Notes: generated by a model not told the origin, from the sequence alone. 64,000 nt of DNA from MPNP01 sp026709725 (GCA_965200805.1 OZ241384.1:2666001-2730000); one strand, 5' to 3'; counted from the first letter of the stretch, positions 44,993 through 54,288 are shown. Numbers and translations are program-made.

Positions 44993-47392
44993 ATGAGTAA
45001 CGAGACACAGAAACGGTACCCACTCCTGCCGCTGCGCGATGTGGTGGTTTTTCCCAATATGATCGTCCCGCTGTTTGTCGGTCGCAAGGCCTCGGTCAAG
45101 GCCCTTGAACATGCTGTCAATTCCGACAACAAGCTCGTGCTGGTCACCCAAACCAGTGAAGAGGTCGATGAGGTCACTCTGGACTCGGTTCACAGGGTCG
45201 GGGTCGTGGCGACGGTGCTCCAGTATCTCAAGATCCCGCAGGGGACGATCAAGGTCCTTGTCCAGGGCGATGAGCGTGTCCGGGTCACAGGCTGGGGAGA
45301 GAAGAACGGCTTCATTGAAGTCGATGTCGAGCCCCATCCCTACGACAGGGCCCGACCGGGCGCGACGGGAGATTTGATCAAGAAACGCTTTCAGGCGTAT
45401 GCCGCAGCCAAGAAGAACATCCCGACCGCCGCGATTGAGGCAGTTGAGGCTGAGAAGGACATGAACAAGCTGCTTGATCTGGTGGCAGGAACCGTGACGA
45501 GCGATGTTCAGGAAAAACAGGCCATTCTTGAGATCAGCAGCCTGAAGGGCCGCCTGAAGAAACTCCGGGAGATCATCAACAAGGAAATATCCGAAATTGA
45601 GATTTCCAAGGACATCCACGCTCGTGTCAAGGATCAGCTTGAGCAGACCCAGCGGGAACATATTCTGACTGAACAGATGAAAGCCATCCAGCGTGAGTTG
45701 GGCGATGATGATGATGTGTCCGACTTTGAAGAGCTTGAGATGCGTATTGAGAATACCAACTTTACGGACGAAGCGCGGACGAAGGCGCTTTCTGAACTCA
45801 AGAAGTTGCGAACAGGCAACCCCAACAGCCCTGAAATCCAGGTCTCGCGCAACTATCTTGAATGGCTGCTGGATATTCCCTGGGGAACGCCGAAGAAGAC
45901 ACGCACGAATATCAAAAAGGCACAAAGGGTCCTGGACCGGGATCATTATGGACTGAAACAGGTCAAGGAACGGATCATCGAGTTCATCGCCGTTCAGAAG
46001 CGGACGGGGAACATCGGAGGGTCAATCCTGTGTCTGGTGGGCCCGCCCGGAGTCGGCAAAACATCACTTGGCTGCTCGCTGGCTGAGGCCACCGGTCGTG
46101 AATTTTTACGGATCTCTCTTGGCGGTATCCATGATGAGTCCGAGATCCGCGGTCACCGCCGCACCTATATCGGTGCGATGCCGGGCCGAATCATCAAGTC
46201 ATTTCGCAAGCAAAAGACGACCAATCCGTTGATCCTGCTTGATGAGATCGACAAAATGGCCAACTACCGCGGGGATCCGGCCAGCGCACTCCTGGAGGTT
46301 CTCGACCCGGAGCAGAATGACACGTTCTACGACAACTTCCTGGATGTCGATTACGACCTCTCACAGGTTCTGTTCATCACGACCGCCAATTACATGCAGG
46401 ACATCCCGCTGCCGCTGCTTGATCGCATGGATATCATCAATCTTGACGGCTACACTGAGGATGAAAAGGTCCAGATTGCCCGGCATCACCTGCTCCCGGA
46501 CTTGCGGAAGAGCAACGGTCTCGAAAGCAGGGAATTCTCGATTTCAAATCGTGTGATCCAGGAAGTGATCACGTCCTACACCCGCGAGGCCGGTGTCCGC
46601 AGCCTCAAGCGGGCACTCGCGAAGATCATGCGCAAATCCGTCACGCGGCTCGAGCGGGGTGATGACGAATCAATCCGTGTGAAACTCGGCAATCTCAATG
46701 AATTCCTCGGCATGCCCAAGCATCGCTACAAGACCGCAGAGAAATCCAACCAGATCGGTGTTGCAACGGGTCTTGCCTGGACCCCGGCCGGCGGTGATCT
46801 CCTGTCAATCGAGGCCACAATCTCACCCGGCAAGGGGACGATGAACACAACGGGCACCCTCGGCAGGGTCATGAAGGAGTCGATCACTGCCGCGACATCC
46901 TATGTCAAGTCGGTGGCAGCGGTGAACGGGATCAATCCGGATCGTTTTGGCAACACGGACATCCATATCCATGTACCCGAAGGCGCAACCCCGAAGGAGG
47001 GGCCCTCCGCAGGCGTGGGAATGGTTACAGCGATTATTTCAGTCCTGACCGGCATTCCCGTCATCCGCTCGGTTGCCATGACGGGAGAGGTGACGCTGCG
47101 GGGCAATGTCCTGCCAATCGGCGGACTGAAGGCCAAACTGCTCGCCGCCATCCGGGGCCGGATCAACACGGTGATCATCCCCGAGGAGAACCTGCGGGAT
47201 CTCGCAGAGATTCCCGATGCAATCAAGAATCATCTCACGATTCTTCCCGTCAGTCACATGTCCGAGATTCTGCCAATCGCACTTGAACGCAAACCCGAAC
47301 CGCTGACAGAAGCGGAACTGCAGACCCCCGCGGCCTTGTCTGCATCAAAACTCGTCCAGCCGGAATCCGGTCACAGCATGTCACAACACTGA
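44993..47392 (+). CDS. lon: ATP-dependent Lon protease
   Basis: Degrades damaged and regulatory proteins in the cytoplasm. It has 799 residues: the N-terminal domain (RYPLLPLRDVVVFPNMIVPL), the AAA+ module with Walker A GPPGVGKTS (about 349-357) and Walker B ILLDEIDKM, and the protease domain with catalytic Ser in KEGPSAGVGM (about 671) and Lys in GGLKAKLLAA (about 714). A short ORF starts in its stop codon and tRNA-Val follows. Confidence 0.96.
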   Translation: MSNETQKRYPLLPLRDVVVFPNMIVPLFVGRKASVKALEHAVNSDNKLVLVTQTSEEVDEVTLDSVHRVGVVATVLQYLKIPQGTIKVLVQGDERVRVTGWGEKNGFIEVDVEPHPYDRARPGATGDLIKKRFQAYAAAKKNIPTAAIEAVEAEKDMNKLLDLVAGTVTSDVQEKQAILEISSLKGRLKKLREIINKEISEIEISKDIHARVKDQLEQTQREHILTEQMKAIQRELGDDDDVSDFEELEMRIENTNFTDEARTKALSELKKLRTGNPNSPEIQVSRNYLEWLLDIPWGTPKKTRTNIKKAQRVLDRDHYGLKQVKERIIEFIAVQKRTGNIGGSILCLVGPPGVGKTSLGCSLAEATGREFLRISLGGIHDESEIRGHRRTYIGAMPGRIIKSFRKQKTTNPLILLDEIDKMANYRGDPASALLEVLDPEQNDTFYDNFLDVDYDLSQVLFITTANYMQDIPLPLLDRMDIINLDGYTEDEKVQIARHHLLPDLRKSNGLESREFSISNRVIQEVITSYTREAGVRSLKRALAKIMRKSVTRLERGDDESIRVKLGNLNEFLGMPKHRYKTAEKSNQIGVATGLAWTPAGGDLLSIEATISPGKGTMNTTGTLGRVMKESITAATSYVKSVAAVNGINPDRFGNTDIHIHVPEGATPKEGPSAGVGMVTAIISVLTGIPVIRSVAMTGEVTLRGNVLPIGGLKAKLLAAIRGRINTVIIPEENLRDLAEIPDAIKNHLTILPVSHMSEILPIALERKPEPLTEAELQTPAALSASKLVQPESGHSMSQH

Positions 47393-47520
47393 TGCCGATC
47401 CGTGATCTGTCGCCCGGTGGAGACATCTGGATCAATGCCGATTTGATCGGTAATGCGATGCTGGCCACGCTGCGGCAGTTCGGGCCGGTCGCGGCATTCC
47501 GACTGGAGGAGGAAGGGTGA
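47392..47520 (+). CDS. 42-residue ORF overlapping lon and tRNA-Val
   Basis: The ATG shares bases with the lon stop (TGATG), giving MPIRDLSPGGDIWINADLIG, then NAMLATLRQFGPVAAFRLEE. The stop lies six bases inside the tRNA-Val gene. Start coupling and natural-looking composition argue for translation. The overlap with a tRNA and small size argue against it, or for a truncated remnant. No family recognised. Confidence 0.35.
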   Translation: MPIRDLSPGGDIWINADLIGNAMLATLRQFGPVAAFRLEEEG

Positions 47521-47589
47521 TTAGCTCAGTGGTAGAGCGCTTCGTTCACACCGAAGAGGCCGGGAGTTCGATCCTCTCATCACCCACCA
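47515..47589 (+). tRNA. tRNA-Val (anticodon CAC)
   Basis: A 75-base cloverleaf with encoded CCA. Acceptor GGGTGAT/ATCACCC is fully paired; the anticodon arm CTTCG-TTCACAC-CGAAG gives anticodon CAC; the T arm is GGGAGTTCGATCCTCTC. Its last 29 bases are identical to the end of the second tRNA-Val at 49934. Confidence 0.96.
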
Positions 47590-47685
47590 TGAAACCAGGC
47601 AGGGCGGCATTCCCGGTTTGGTGATGGCAGCCCCGTGCAGACCCGATCCAATGATCCAACAGCACGCCCCGTCACCTCCCGGGGA

Positions 47686-48336
47686 TCAATGGGGTGGTCC
47701 CACTTCCAGCCGCTCCTCAAGGGCCGGTGCCACCTGAAGCGATCTGGCTTCTCTCCAAGGCGGACCGATGAGTTGGAGACCCACCGGCATTGCATGCCGT
47801 ATTCCAAGGGGGGTTATATTGATTGGTTGACAGAATCTAAATTAGTTCAAAAGAATCAGTTTTTTATATTGAATTATGCCAAACACTCTATCGATCCATC
47901 AAGTAATTGAATATCATTGGGTATTTTGAGTAATGTCAACTCATGTGTATAATCCCCATTCCAAGGGTTGCGGGCCATGCCGAAGACGGCATTTTATGTG
48001 TTGGCCGCTGGTGCCAAACTCGGGTGTGTCGGTCTTGCCCTCATTACCCCGCCACGCCGCTCAATTCTCTTGATCGGGGCATCGCTCGTGTCCAGCACAT
48101 TGTCGACCAGTGCCGGGCTGCCACAGGTGGTGGGCGGCCCGGTGCCATTGATGAGATCCTTGATCCCAATTGGCAGATCCGCCCGCCAGGATGGTCCGCC
48201 TGGCTTGTGGCCCGGTCCGGCGGGGTTGCAATCGCCCGCCGCCCCGTTCCGGGCATAAGTGGATCACGGCATTGACGGCATCATTGGCCGCGGCGATTCG
48301 CTCCAGTGCCGCCTCCATGAGCTCCGCCGACGGGAG
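47686..48336 (-). pseudogene. Amidase-signature gene, decayed and internally deleted
   Basis: Fragments in several frames add up to an amidase. Near the 5' end: SAELMEAALERIAAANDAVN. Then LPIGIKDLING, PTTCGSPALVDNVLDTSDAP and GKTDTPEFGTSGQ, then NAVFGMARNPWNGDYT. The catalytic core is missing. About 130 AT-rich bases (47813-47940) follow, and the C-terminus resumes LGIRHAMPVGLQLIGPPWRE, ending at the stop at 47686. At least two frameshifts. Clearly dead; whatever filled the central part has been lost. Confidence 0.8.
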
Positions 48337-48586
48337 CGCGCCTCAAGCATCCCGACCGCATCACGGGCCGACGGGGCGCAGAGCCCCGGGCCGCCGTGGT
48401 CCGTTTCCGGTCGGTGCGTCGCAGTCCCCAACGGCAAATCGACGGCCGATACGCCCTGAATCGGCATCCCGGATTCCCGATCCTGATCCAACACCCGCCG
48501 CTGCTCCAGAGCGGGGGCGGCGCCCGGACGGATCAGGGGTATTCTGCCCTGGCGATCTGTCGCCGATGGGACGGGACCACCCCCGA

Positions 48587-49018
48587 TCACCGAGCATCCT
48601 CAACGCCGGTCATCCAGCGGGTCATCCGCTCGATCGTAGGGTCGAGGCGGTCACCTCTCGTTTCGCATTCCCAGATGACGGCGACCCGGAACCCGGCGGT
48701 TTCGAGCATTGCCTTGTTGCGGCGGTCGCGTGCAACGTTTCGCTCGAACTTGTCATTCCAGAACTTCTCATTCGAGGATGGCGTGCTCGCATGTCTGCAA
48801 CCGGGATGCCTGTGCCAGAAGCACCCGTTGACAAAAAGCGCCACATTGTACCGCGGAAACACGATATCCGGTCTGCCGGGCAGATCCTTGACATGCAGCC
48901 TGTACCGGAAACCCCGCTTGTGCAGCGCCTTCCTGACCTCTATTTCGGGTTTCGTGTCCTTGCCGCGGATGTTCGACATGATCCTTGAGCGTGTTTTTCG
49001 GTCGAAAACGTCAGTCAT
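48587..49018 (-). CDS. vsr: Very short patch repair endonuclease Vsr
   Basis: Nicks T:G mismatches that arise when 5-methylcytosine deaminates in Dcm sites. The 143-residue protein from ATG 49018 reads MTDVFDRKTRSRIMSNIRGK. The active-site Asp is in LPGRPDIVFP and the His/zinc motif is NGCFWHRHPGC, with EC in VAVIWECETR. All key positions look intact. It is divergent from a truncated Dcm gene 61 bases away, so the partner methylase is gone. Confidence 0.88.
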   Translation of the reverse strand: MTDVFDRKTRSRIMSNIRGKDTKPEIEVRKALHKRGFRYRLHVKDLPGRPDIVFPRYNVALFVNGCFWHRHPGCRHASTPSSNEKFWNDKFERNVARDRRNKAMLETAGFRVAVIWECETRGDRLDPTIERMTRWMTGVEDAR

Positions 49019-49079
49019 TGCCTTGCGTGCACCAATTGCCGGACGATCCCCGCTCCGGGTTGGGAGATAGTCTGGGACC

Positions 49080-49412
49080 ATGACAAGCGCAATCGGAATC
49101 GTGGACCTCTTTTCGGGCCCCGGAGGACTTGCGGAGGGGTTTTCCTCATGCCGTTCCGGGGATGGCCGCTCGCCCTACAGGATCATGGTCTCGATCGAGA
49201 AGGAAGGCTCGGCCCATGCCACCATGAGGCTGCGCAGCTTCCTGCGACTATTTCCCTCCCACAAGCTCCCTTCGGAATACTACGACTTCCTGAACGGCGT
49301 CTCCGCAGAAGAACCGGACTGGCCCGATCTCTACCGCGCCGAATGGTCCCGGGCGGACGAGGAATCGCAGTTTCGGGAATTGGGAAGGCCGGAAACCCGC
49401 ATGAGGGAATAA
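49080..49412 (+). pseudogene. N-terminal fragment of a C5 cytosine DNA methyltransferase (Dcm type)
   Basis: It begins with the SAM-binding motif VDLFSGPGGLAEGFSSC and continues IMVSIEKEGSAHATMRLRSF and YYDFLNGVSAEEPDW. Similarity stops near 49385, about 100 residues in, before the catalytic PC motif, and the frame ends at 49412. The sequence then becomes the C-terminus of an unrelated protein, so an internal deletion has fused two genes. Confidence 0.8.
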
Positions 49413-49816
49413 GCAACATAACCGAGTGGGCCAAGAAACAGGCTTGCTGGGCAAGAACAAGAGATATGGCAATAGAACTCCCTGATGAATTCATTGCGGA
49501 ATTAATCTCCTTGCAAGAAGTGGCTGAAAATGAACGTGCAGGCAAGAAAGATTGGAAAATCTTGAATGGAATTGAAGCGCAGACCGCGGTGGTGAATGCG
49601 GGCAGAGATTTTTTGGTGCAGTCTCCATGCTTGGGCGACTGATCAGCGCCTCCTTTCCAGCAAGGATGATGGAATTCTGCAGGTCGCTCGGCAGATGCCG
49701 AAAAAATCCCATCGGAGAAACAGTCCAAGCACTTGATGGAGATTCTGGCAAGGATCAAGAATGAAGGTTATTCGCAGAAACTGAACGGCGAGATGGAGTC
49801 AAAAATCGAAAGGTAG
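49411..49816 (+). pseudogene. C-terminal remnant resembling AIPR-type phage-resistance protein
   Basis: The frame after the Dcm fragment reads ISNITEWAKKQACWARTRDM, ELPDEFIAELISLQE and LNGIEAQTAVVNAGRDF. After two small indels (near 49620 and 49700) it continues ILQVARQMPKK, EKQSKHLMEILARIKNEGY and ends at 49816. This pattern recalls the C-terminus of large AIPR-family abortive-infection proteins encoded with Dcm/Vsr genes. I am confident it is a decayed C-terminus, less sure of the family name. Confidence 0.5.
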
Positions 49817-49933
49817 GCTTGCTCCAGCGATTGCCTTGAGGCATGTGCCCTGTCTGCCTGAAATGAAAATTTCCGATGCAGGGCGCTGACATTACGCTTG
49901 TGGATCTGTCGCTGCCGTTCTGGTTTTGAGTCA

Positions 49934-50008
49934 GGGTGATTAGCTCAGCGGTAGAGCACTTCGTTTACACCGAAGGGGTCGGGAGTTCGATCCTCTCATC
50001 ACCCACCA
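49934..50008 (+). tRNA. tRNA-Val (anticodon TAC)
   Basis: A 75-base cloverleaf with encoded CCA. Anticodon arm CTTCG-TTTACAC-CGAAG gives TAC. It differs from the tRNA-Val at 47515 at only a few positions, mainly around the D loop, anticodon and variable region. Confidence 0.96.
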
Positions 50009-50252
50009 CGACCATGAGAGCATCCGGGCCACCGTGTTCCGGTCAATGCGATACCGAAGACTGTCTCTCGGGCTGTGTGGAGTTGCGTGTTCGAATGCAT
50101 CGGGATAGAGTGGCCCGCACAGGGTTCCTGGTCTTGCGACAGGAATCGGGGTGCGTATGGTTGAGGAATTCACTGGATATTCTGGATATGCATGTCTATA
50201 AGCACCCCGATTCACTGTCACCTGCACAAGAACGCAGGTGATCGCCTTGTCA

Positions 50253-50329
50253 GCGGCTGTAGCTCAGTTGGTTAGAGTGCCGGCCTGTCACGCCGGAGGT
50301 CGCGGGTTCGAGTCCCGTCAGCCGCGCCA
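50253..50329 (+). tRNA. tRNA-Asp (anticodon GTC)
   Basis: A 77-base cloverleaf with encoded CCA. Acceptor GCGGCTG/CAGCCGC, anticodon arm CCGGC-CTGTCAC-GCCGG giving GTC, T arm GCGGGTTCGAGTCCCGT. Next to tRNA-Val(TAC), a common alphaproteobacterial pairing. Confidence 0.96.
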
Positions 50330-50361
50330 TAGGACCAGGTTCGCGATGCGGACTGATTCCT

Positions 50362-51189
50362 GTGGCAAGTGTATTCGCTCCGTGTGTTGAGCCGCTCCGG
50401 ATTCCCGTGAATCAATCCAACGCTCAATCTGTTTTCCTGCGGCAGTGGCATTGGGGTGTCACCTATGGGATGATTCTGCTTGCATGGGCATGTCTCTGGT
50501 TCCTTGCAGCAGCGACGCAGCAGGTCAGCCCGATCCTGCCCGATTGGACCGATCTTTCCGCGTTGCTGTTGACATCCCACACGCACCACGCCAGCTATTC
50601 CATTATTCTGGGCATGTGGATGGCAATGTCGGTGGCAATGATGCTTCCGGGCTACATCCCGATTCTGCGAACATACAATTCATTGCATGAGGCCAGACTC
50701 GTGCCACATGCGGGGTTTTTCACCATCACCGCCGGCTACCTTGCAGTGTGGGTCATCTATTCGATTGTGATGGCACTGGTCAATTTTGCCATTGAAACGC
50801 GCACGGGCCTCTGGATTCCCCACCCGCTTGAGGACAGGGTTGCCACTGGTCTGCTGCTGGCTGGAGCCGGATTCTATCAGCTTTCTCCATTCAAGGATCA
50901 GTGTTTGCGTCAATGTCGCAACCCAATGACCATCTTCATGGCCCGGGGGGTCGGAATCCCCGGTCGGGATTTTGTGACCGGACTTGTCTTTGGTCTCTGG
51001 TGTCTGGGCTGCTGCTGGCTGCTCATGGGAATCGGACTGGTTGCCGGCATGATGTCAATTGCCATGATGGGCCTGGCGATGGTTGTGATCACGCTTGAGA
51101 AACTGCCGGATGTCGGTCGCCATGTGACAGGGCCGCTGGGCCTTGTTCTGATTGCCGCCGGATGCGGGGTGATGCTGGAATGGCTCTGA
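50362..51189 (+). CDS. DUF2182 integral membrane protein
   Basis: A 275-residue protein with about seven helices. It has the DUF2182 hallmarks: WMAMSVAMMLPGYIPILRTY, then GAGFYQLSPFKDQCLRQCRN with the conserved Cys/Lys cluster, and GLVFGLWCLGCCWLLM. The family is described as putatively metal-binding; role unknown. The real start may be the GTG at 50407 (VNQSNAQS) rather than 50362. Its end overlaps the DUF1326 gene by ten bases. Confidence 0.82.
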   Translation: MASVFAPCVEPLRIPVNQSNAQSVFLRQWHWGVTYGMILLAWACLWFLAAATQQVSPILPDWTDLSALLLTSHTHHASYSIILGMWMAMSVAMMLPGYIPILRTYNSLHEARLVPHAGFFTITAGYLAVWVIYSIVMALVNFAIETRTGLWIPHPLEDRVATGLLLAGAGFYQLSPFKDQCLRQCRNPMTIFMARGVGIPGRDFVTGLVFGLWCLGCCWLLMGIGLVAGMMSIAMMGLAMVVITLEKLPDVGRHVTGPLGLVLIAAGCGVMLEWL

Positions 51190-51875
51190 AGGAGGATCGT
51201 TTGCAGGACAGCCGCCCGTTGCCGGCGGCAATGTGTGATGCCGGGCATGTTGCCTGGCAAATCAACGGGGAGCTGGCCCTCAACTGCAATTGTACGGTGT
51301 TTTGTCCTTGCGTTGTCAGTCTTGGCCGGCATCCGCCCACTGAAGGATACTGCCAGACCTGGGCTGCGATCCGCATTGATCGCGGTCATTATGGTGACGC
51401 TGACCTTGCGGGGTTGAATGTGGCACTGCTTTTCGACATTCCGGGTCTCATGGCCCGGGGCAACTGGAAGGCAGCGGCCTATATCGACGAACAGGCCAGC
51501 GATCAGGCGTTTGACGGTCTGGTCCGGATTCTCTCGGGCAGGGCTAGGGGAACGACCGGCCTTCTCAATATCCTGGTCAGTGAGTTTCTGGGGGCCGAAC
51601 GGGCTCCGGTTGTCTACCGGAATGAGGGGCAGGTCCGAACCGTGCAGGTCGGCAAAACGATCCAGGGCCGCATTGTGCCCATACAGGGGCACGGGCCGAA
51701 TACGGATGTTGTCATCACCAACACAAACTACTGGATGGGTCCCGATATCACCGTTGCGACCGCCGAAGTGGGTCGGGTCAGGGCGCATGGACGCGTCTGG
51801 GATTTTGCCGGCCGTTCGGCTGAAATCTGTACCATAAACTGGCATGGGCCAGACCGCAGGAAATCAGGGAAATAA
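51180..51875 (+). CDS. DUF1326 domain protein
   Basis: A 231-residue protein from the ATG at 51180, inside the end of the DUF2182 gene. The N-terminal cysteine cluster ALNCNCTVFCPCVVSLGRHP is the DUF1326 signature and is suited to metal or thiol chemistry. No signal peptide is obvious. DUF1326 and DUF2182 genes are often neighbours, so a joint function is likely but unknown. Confidence 0.82.
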   Translation: MALKEDRLQDSRPLPAAMCDAGHVAWQINGELALNCNCTVFCPCVVSLGRHPPTEGYCQTWAAIRIDRGHYGDADLAGLNVALLFDIPGLMARGNWKAAAYIDEQASDQAFDGLVRILSGRARGTTGLLNILVSEFLGAERAPVVYRNEGQVRTVQVGKTIQGRIVPIQGHGPNTDVVITNTNYWMGPDITVATAEVGRVRAHGRVWDFAGRSAEICTINWHGPDRRKSGK

Positions 51876-51888
51876 GAGGAATCCAGTC

Positions 51889-52878
51889 ATGACATTTCGA
51901 GCTTTGGTCGTCAGAAAGGGAGCGGAGGGAACATCCGCCGCTGTCGAAGCCGTCGAGGACAGCATGCTGCCGGAGGGTGATGTCACAATTGACATTGCCT
52001 ACTCATCACTCAACTACAAGGATGGGCTGTGCATTGGTTCGGGTGGGGGTCTTGTGAAAACCTATCCGCATGTTCCCGGCATTGACCTGGCGGGCACGGT
52101 TGCTGATTCGGCAGACAGTCGGTTTGCACCAGGCGAGATGGTCCTGTCCACCGGTTGGCGGGTTGGTGAAATCCGGTGGGGCGGTTTTGCCCAGCGGGCC
52201 AGATTGAAGGCAGGCTGGCTGGTGAAAATACCCAACGGACTCGATGCGCGTAAGACCATGATTCTGGGCACTGCCGGATTGACGGCAATGCTGGGAGTCG
52301 ATGCCCTCGAACGCCATGGATTAACGCCCGGGAATGGGCCGGTGCTGGTGACGGGGGCCGCGGGCGGTGTGGGCTCCATTGCGACAGTCCTGCTTGCCCG
52401 TCTCGGTTATGAGGTCGCAGCTGTGACAGGTCGACCGGCGGCGGGTCCCTACCTGCGATCGCTCGGAGCAACCAGCATCATTGATCGCGCCGATATCGCC
52501 GAGACTGTCAAGCGACCACTGGAATCGGAGACCTGGGCAGGGTGTATTGATGCCGTCGGGGGATCAATGCTGGCGCGTGTCCTCGGGCAAATGAGATACG
52601 GGTCCTCCGTTGCCGCAATTGGCCTTGCCGGCGGTGCGAACCTGCCGACATCCGTCATTCCGTTCCTGCTGCGCAGGGTCAGTCTTCTTGGGATCGACAG
52701 TGTCAGCACACCAATCCCTGACCGGGAACATGCGTGGCAGCGGATGGCGACGATCATCCCTGATGATGCCCTGGAATCGGTATTATCGGTCAGGACACTC
52801 GATGATCTTCCGGAACTTGGTCCGCAAATTCTGAAGGGGCAGGTCAAGGGTCGGGTCATCATTGATGTCAACGCCTGA
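51889..52878 (+). CDS. acuI: Acrylyl-CoA reductase-like MDR oxidoreductase (AcuI/YhdH family)
   Basis: Medium-chain reductase without the zinc cysteines. From ATG 51889 (MTFRALVVRKGAEGT) it has 329 residues. Family blocks: SSLNYKDGLCIGSGGG, HVPGIDLAGTVADS, and the NADPH loop VLVTGAAGGVGSIATVLLAR. AcuI reduces toxic acryloyl-CoA to propionyl-CoA, for example in DMSP breakdown. No other DMSP genes are nearby, so the physiological substrate is open. Follows DUF1326 after 13 bases. Confidence 0.82.
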   Translation: MTFRALVVRKGAEGTSAAVEAVEDSMLPEGDVTIDIAYSSLNYKDGLCIGSGGGLVKTYPHVPGIDLAGTVADSADSRFAPGEMVLSTGWRVGEIRWGGFAQRARLKAGWLVKIPNGLDARKTMILGTAGLTAMLGVDALERHGLTPGNGPVLVTGAAGGVGSIATVLLARLGYEVAAVTGRPAAGPYLRSLGATSIIDRADIAETVKRPLESETWAGCIDAVGGSMLARVLGQMRYGSSVAAIGLAGGANLPTSVIPFLLRRVSLLGIDSVSTPIPDREHAWQRMATIIPDDALESVLSVRTLDDLPELGPQILKGQVKGRVIIDVNA

Positions 52879-53046
52879 ACCGGGCGCATGATCTGTCATG
52901 GCCGCACGGTGCGCTCTTTTCCCGGGTCTTCTCTTTCCAGCGCGCTTGCTGTACCATCCGGGTACCGCTGCAGGCCCGCCTCGCCGGGATTGATCCAGAT
53001 GGGCGGGTTCAGGGGTGCCAGCAGATAACAGAACCAACGAGGAACC

Positions 53047-54288
53047 GTGACAGGTCTGGAAACGATCAGTGCTGATATCATGGAACGGGTCGAGCAGATG
53101 GCCCGGTTCACCGAGGTCAAGGGGCAATTGACCCGCCGTTCGTTCACCCCGGTTCACCAACAGGTCAACGGTCTGGTCGCCCAGTGGATGACCGCAGCGG
53201 GTATGCGTGTCCGGACGGATGCTGTGGGCAATGTCATTGGCCGCTACGAGGGTCGTGGCACGGGCGCCAGGGCGATCATGCTCGGCTCCCACCAGGATAC
53301 GGTTGTTGATGCGGGTCGCTATGACGGGGCGCTGGGGATTGTCTCGGCCATTGATTGTGTTCACTCTCTGCAGGCACGGGGAATCCGCTTTGATGACGCG
53401 ATCGAGGTTGTGAGCTTTACCGATGAGGAGGGCGTCCGCTACCAGTCAGCCTTTCTGGGCAGCCGTGGGATCGAAGGCACATTTGACAGCCGGCTGCTGT
53501 CGCGGAAAGACAGGGAGGGGATTTCGTTGGCTGAAGCCATGGGGACATTCGGGCTGGACACAACACGTCTCGGCGATGCTGCCCGCAGCCCCGGGGATGT
53601 CCGCTGTTTTCTCGAGTTGCATATCGAACAGGGACCCTACCTTGAGATCAAGAAAATGCCCGTTTGTGCCGTGCGGGCGATTTCGGGCGGGACCCGTATG
53701 ACGATCACCATTGAGGGGATGGCCGGTCATGCCGGGACCGTTCCCATGGATACACGCCAGGATGCACTGGTGGCGGCAAGTGAATGCATCCTGATGATCG
53801 AGCGCACGGCGAGGAGCGGTCCGAGTGTGGTCGCGACCGTCGGCCAGATTGCCGCTGAACCGGGGACGACAAACGTCATTCCGGGTCGAACGGTTTTTTC
53901 CATCGATGTGCGCTCTCCGAGTGACGTCACCCGCCATGAGACCGTAAACGAAATCCAGAGCGGTATGCTGGGAATTGCCCGCCGCCGGAATGTCAGGATC
54001 GGCTTCGATACATCGCATGATGTTGATGGGGTCATCTGCGCTGAATGGATTGTTGATGAAGTTCTGGGTGCCATGGGTGAACTGGGATACAGCCCACTGT
54101 CAATTCCAAGCGGTGCAGGCCATGACGCCATGGTGATGGCCGGCCTGACCGATGTGGGAATGATCTTTGTGCGCTGCAAGGGTGGGATCAGCCATCATCC
54201 CGACGAGTCGATCACCCATGATGATGCAATCGCCGGTGCGGCACTTCTGCTGCGGACCATTGAGCGCATAGGGAATCGGGAGCAATGA
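53047..54288 (+). CDS. allC: Allantoate amidohydrolase (M20 family)
   Basis: Hydrolyses allantoate to ureidoglycine, CO2 and ammonia. A 413-residue M20/AllC-type metalloenzyme starting at GTG 53047 behind GAGGAACC. Metal ligands are visible in GSHQDTVVDAGRYDG and ELHIEQGP, with the catalytic pair in SFTDEEGVRY and the substrate motif GAGHDAM near the C-terminus. The closest relatives also include N-carbamoyl-amino acid hydrolases; the overlap with pucG and the oxalurate genes decides for allantoate. Confidence 0.85.
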   Translation: MTGLETISADIMERVEQMARFTEVKGQLTRRSFTPVHQQVNGLVAQWMTAAGMRVRTDAVGNVIGRYEGRGTGARAIMLGSHQDTVVDAGRYDGALGIVSAIDCVHSLQARGIRFDDAIEVVSFTDEEGVRYQSAFLGSRGIEGTFDSRLLSRKDREGISLAEAMGTFGLDTTRLGDAARSPGDVRCFLELHIEQGPYLEIKKMPVCAVRAISGGTRMTITIEGMAGHAGTVPMDTRQDALVAASECILMIERTARSGPSVVATVGQIAAEPGTTNVIPGRTVFSIDVRSPSDVTRHETVNEIQSGMLGIARRRNVRIGFDTSHDVDGVICAEWIVDEVLGAMGELGYSPLSIPSGAGHDAMVMAGLTDVGMIFVRCKGGISHHPDESITHDDAIAGAALLLRTIERIGNREQ

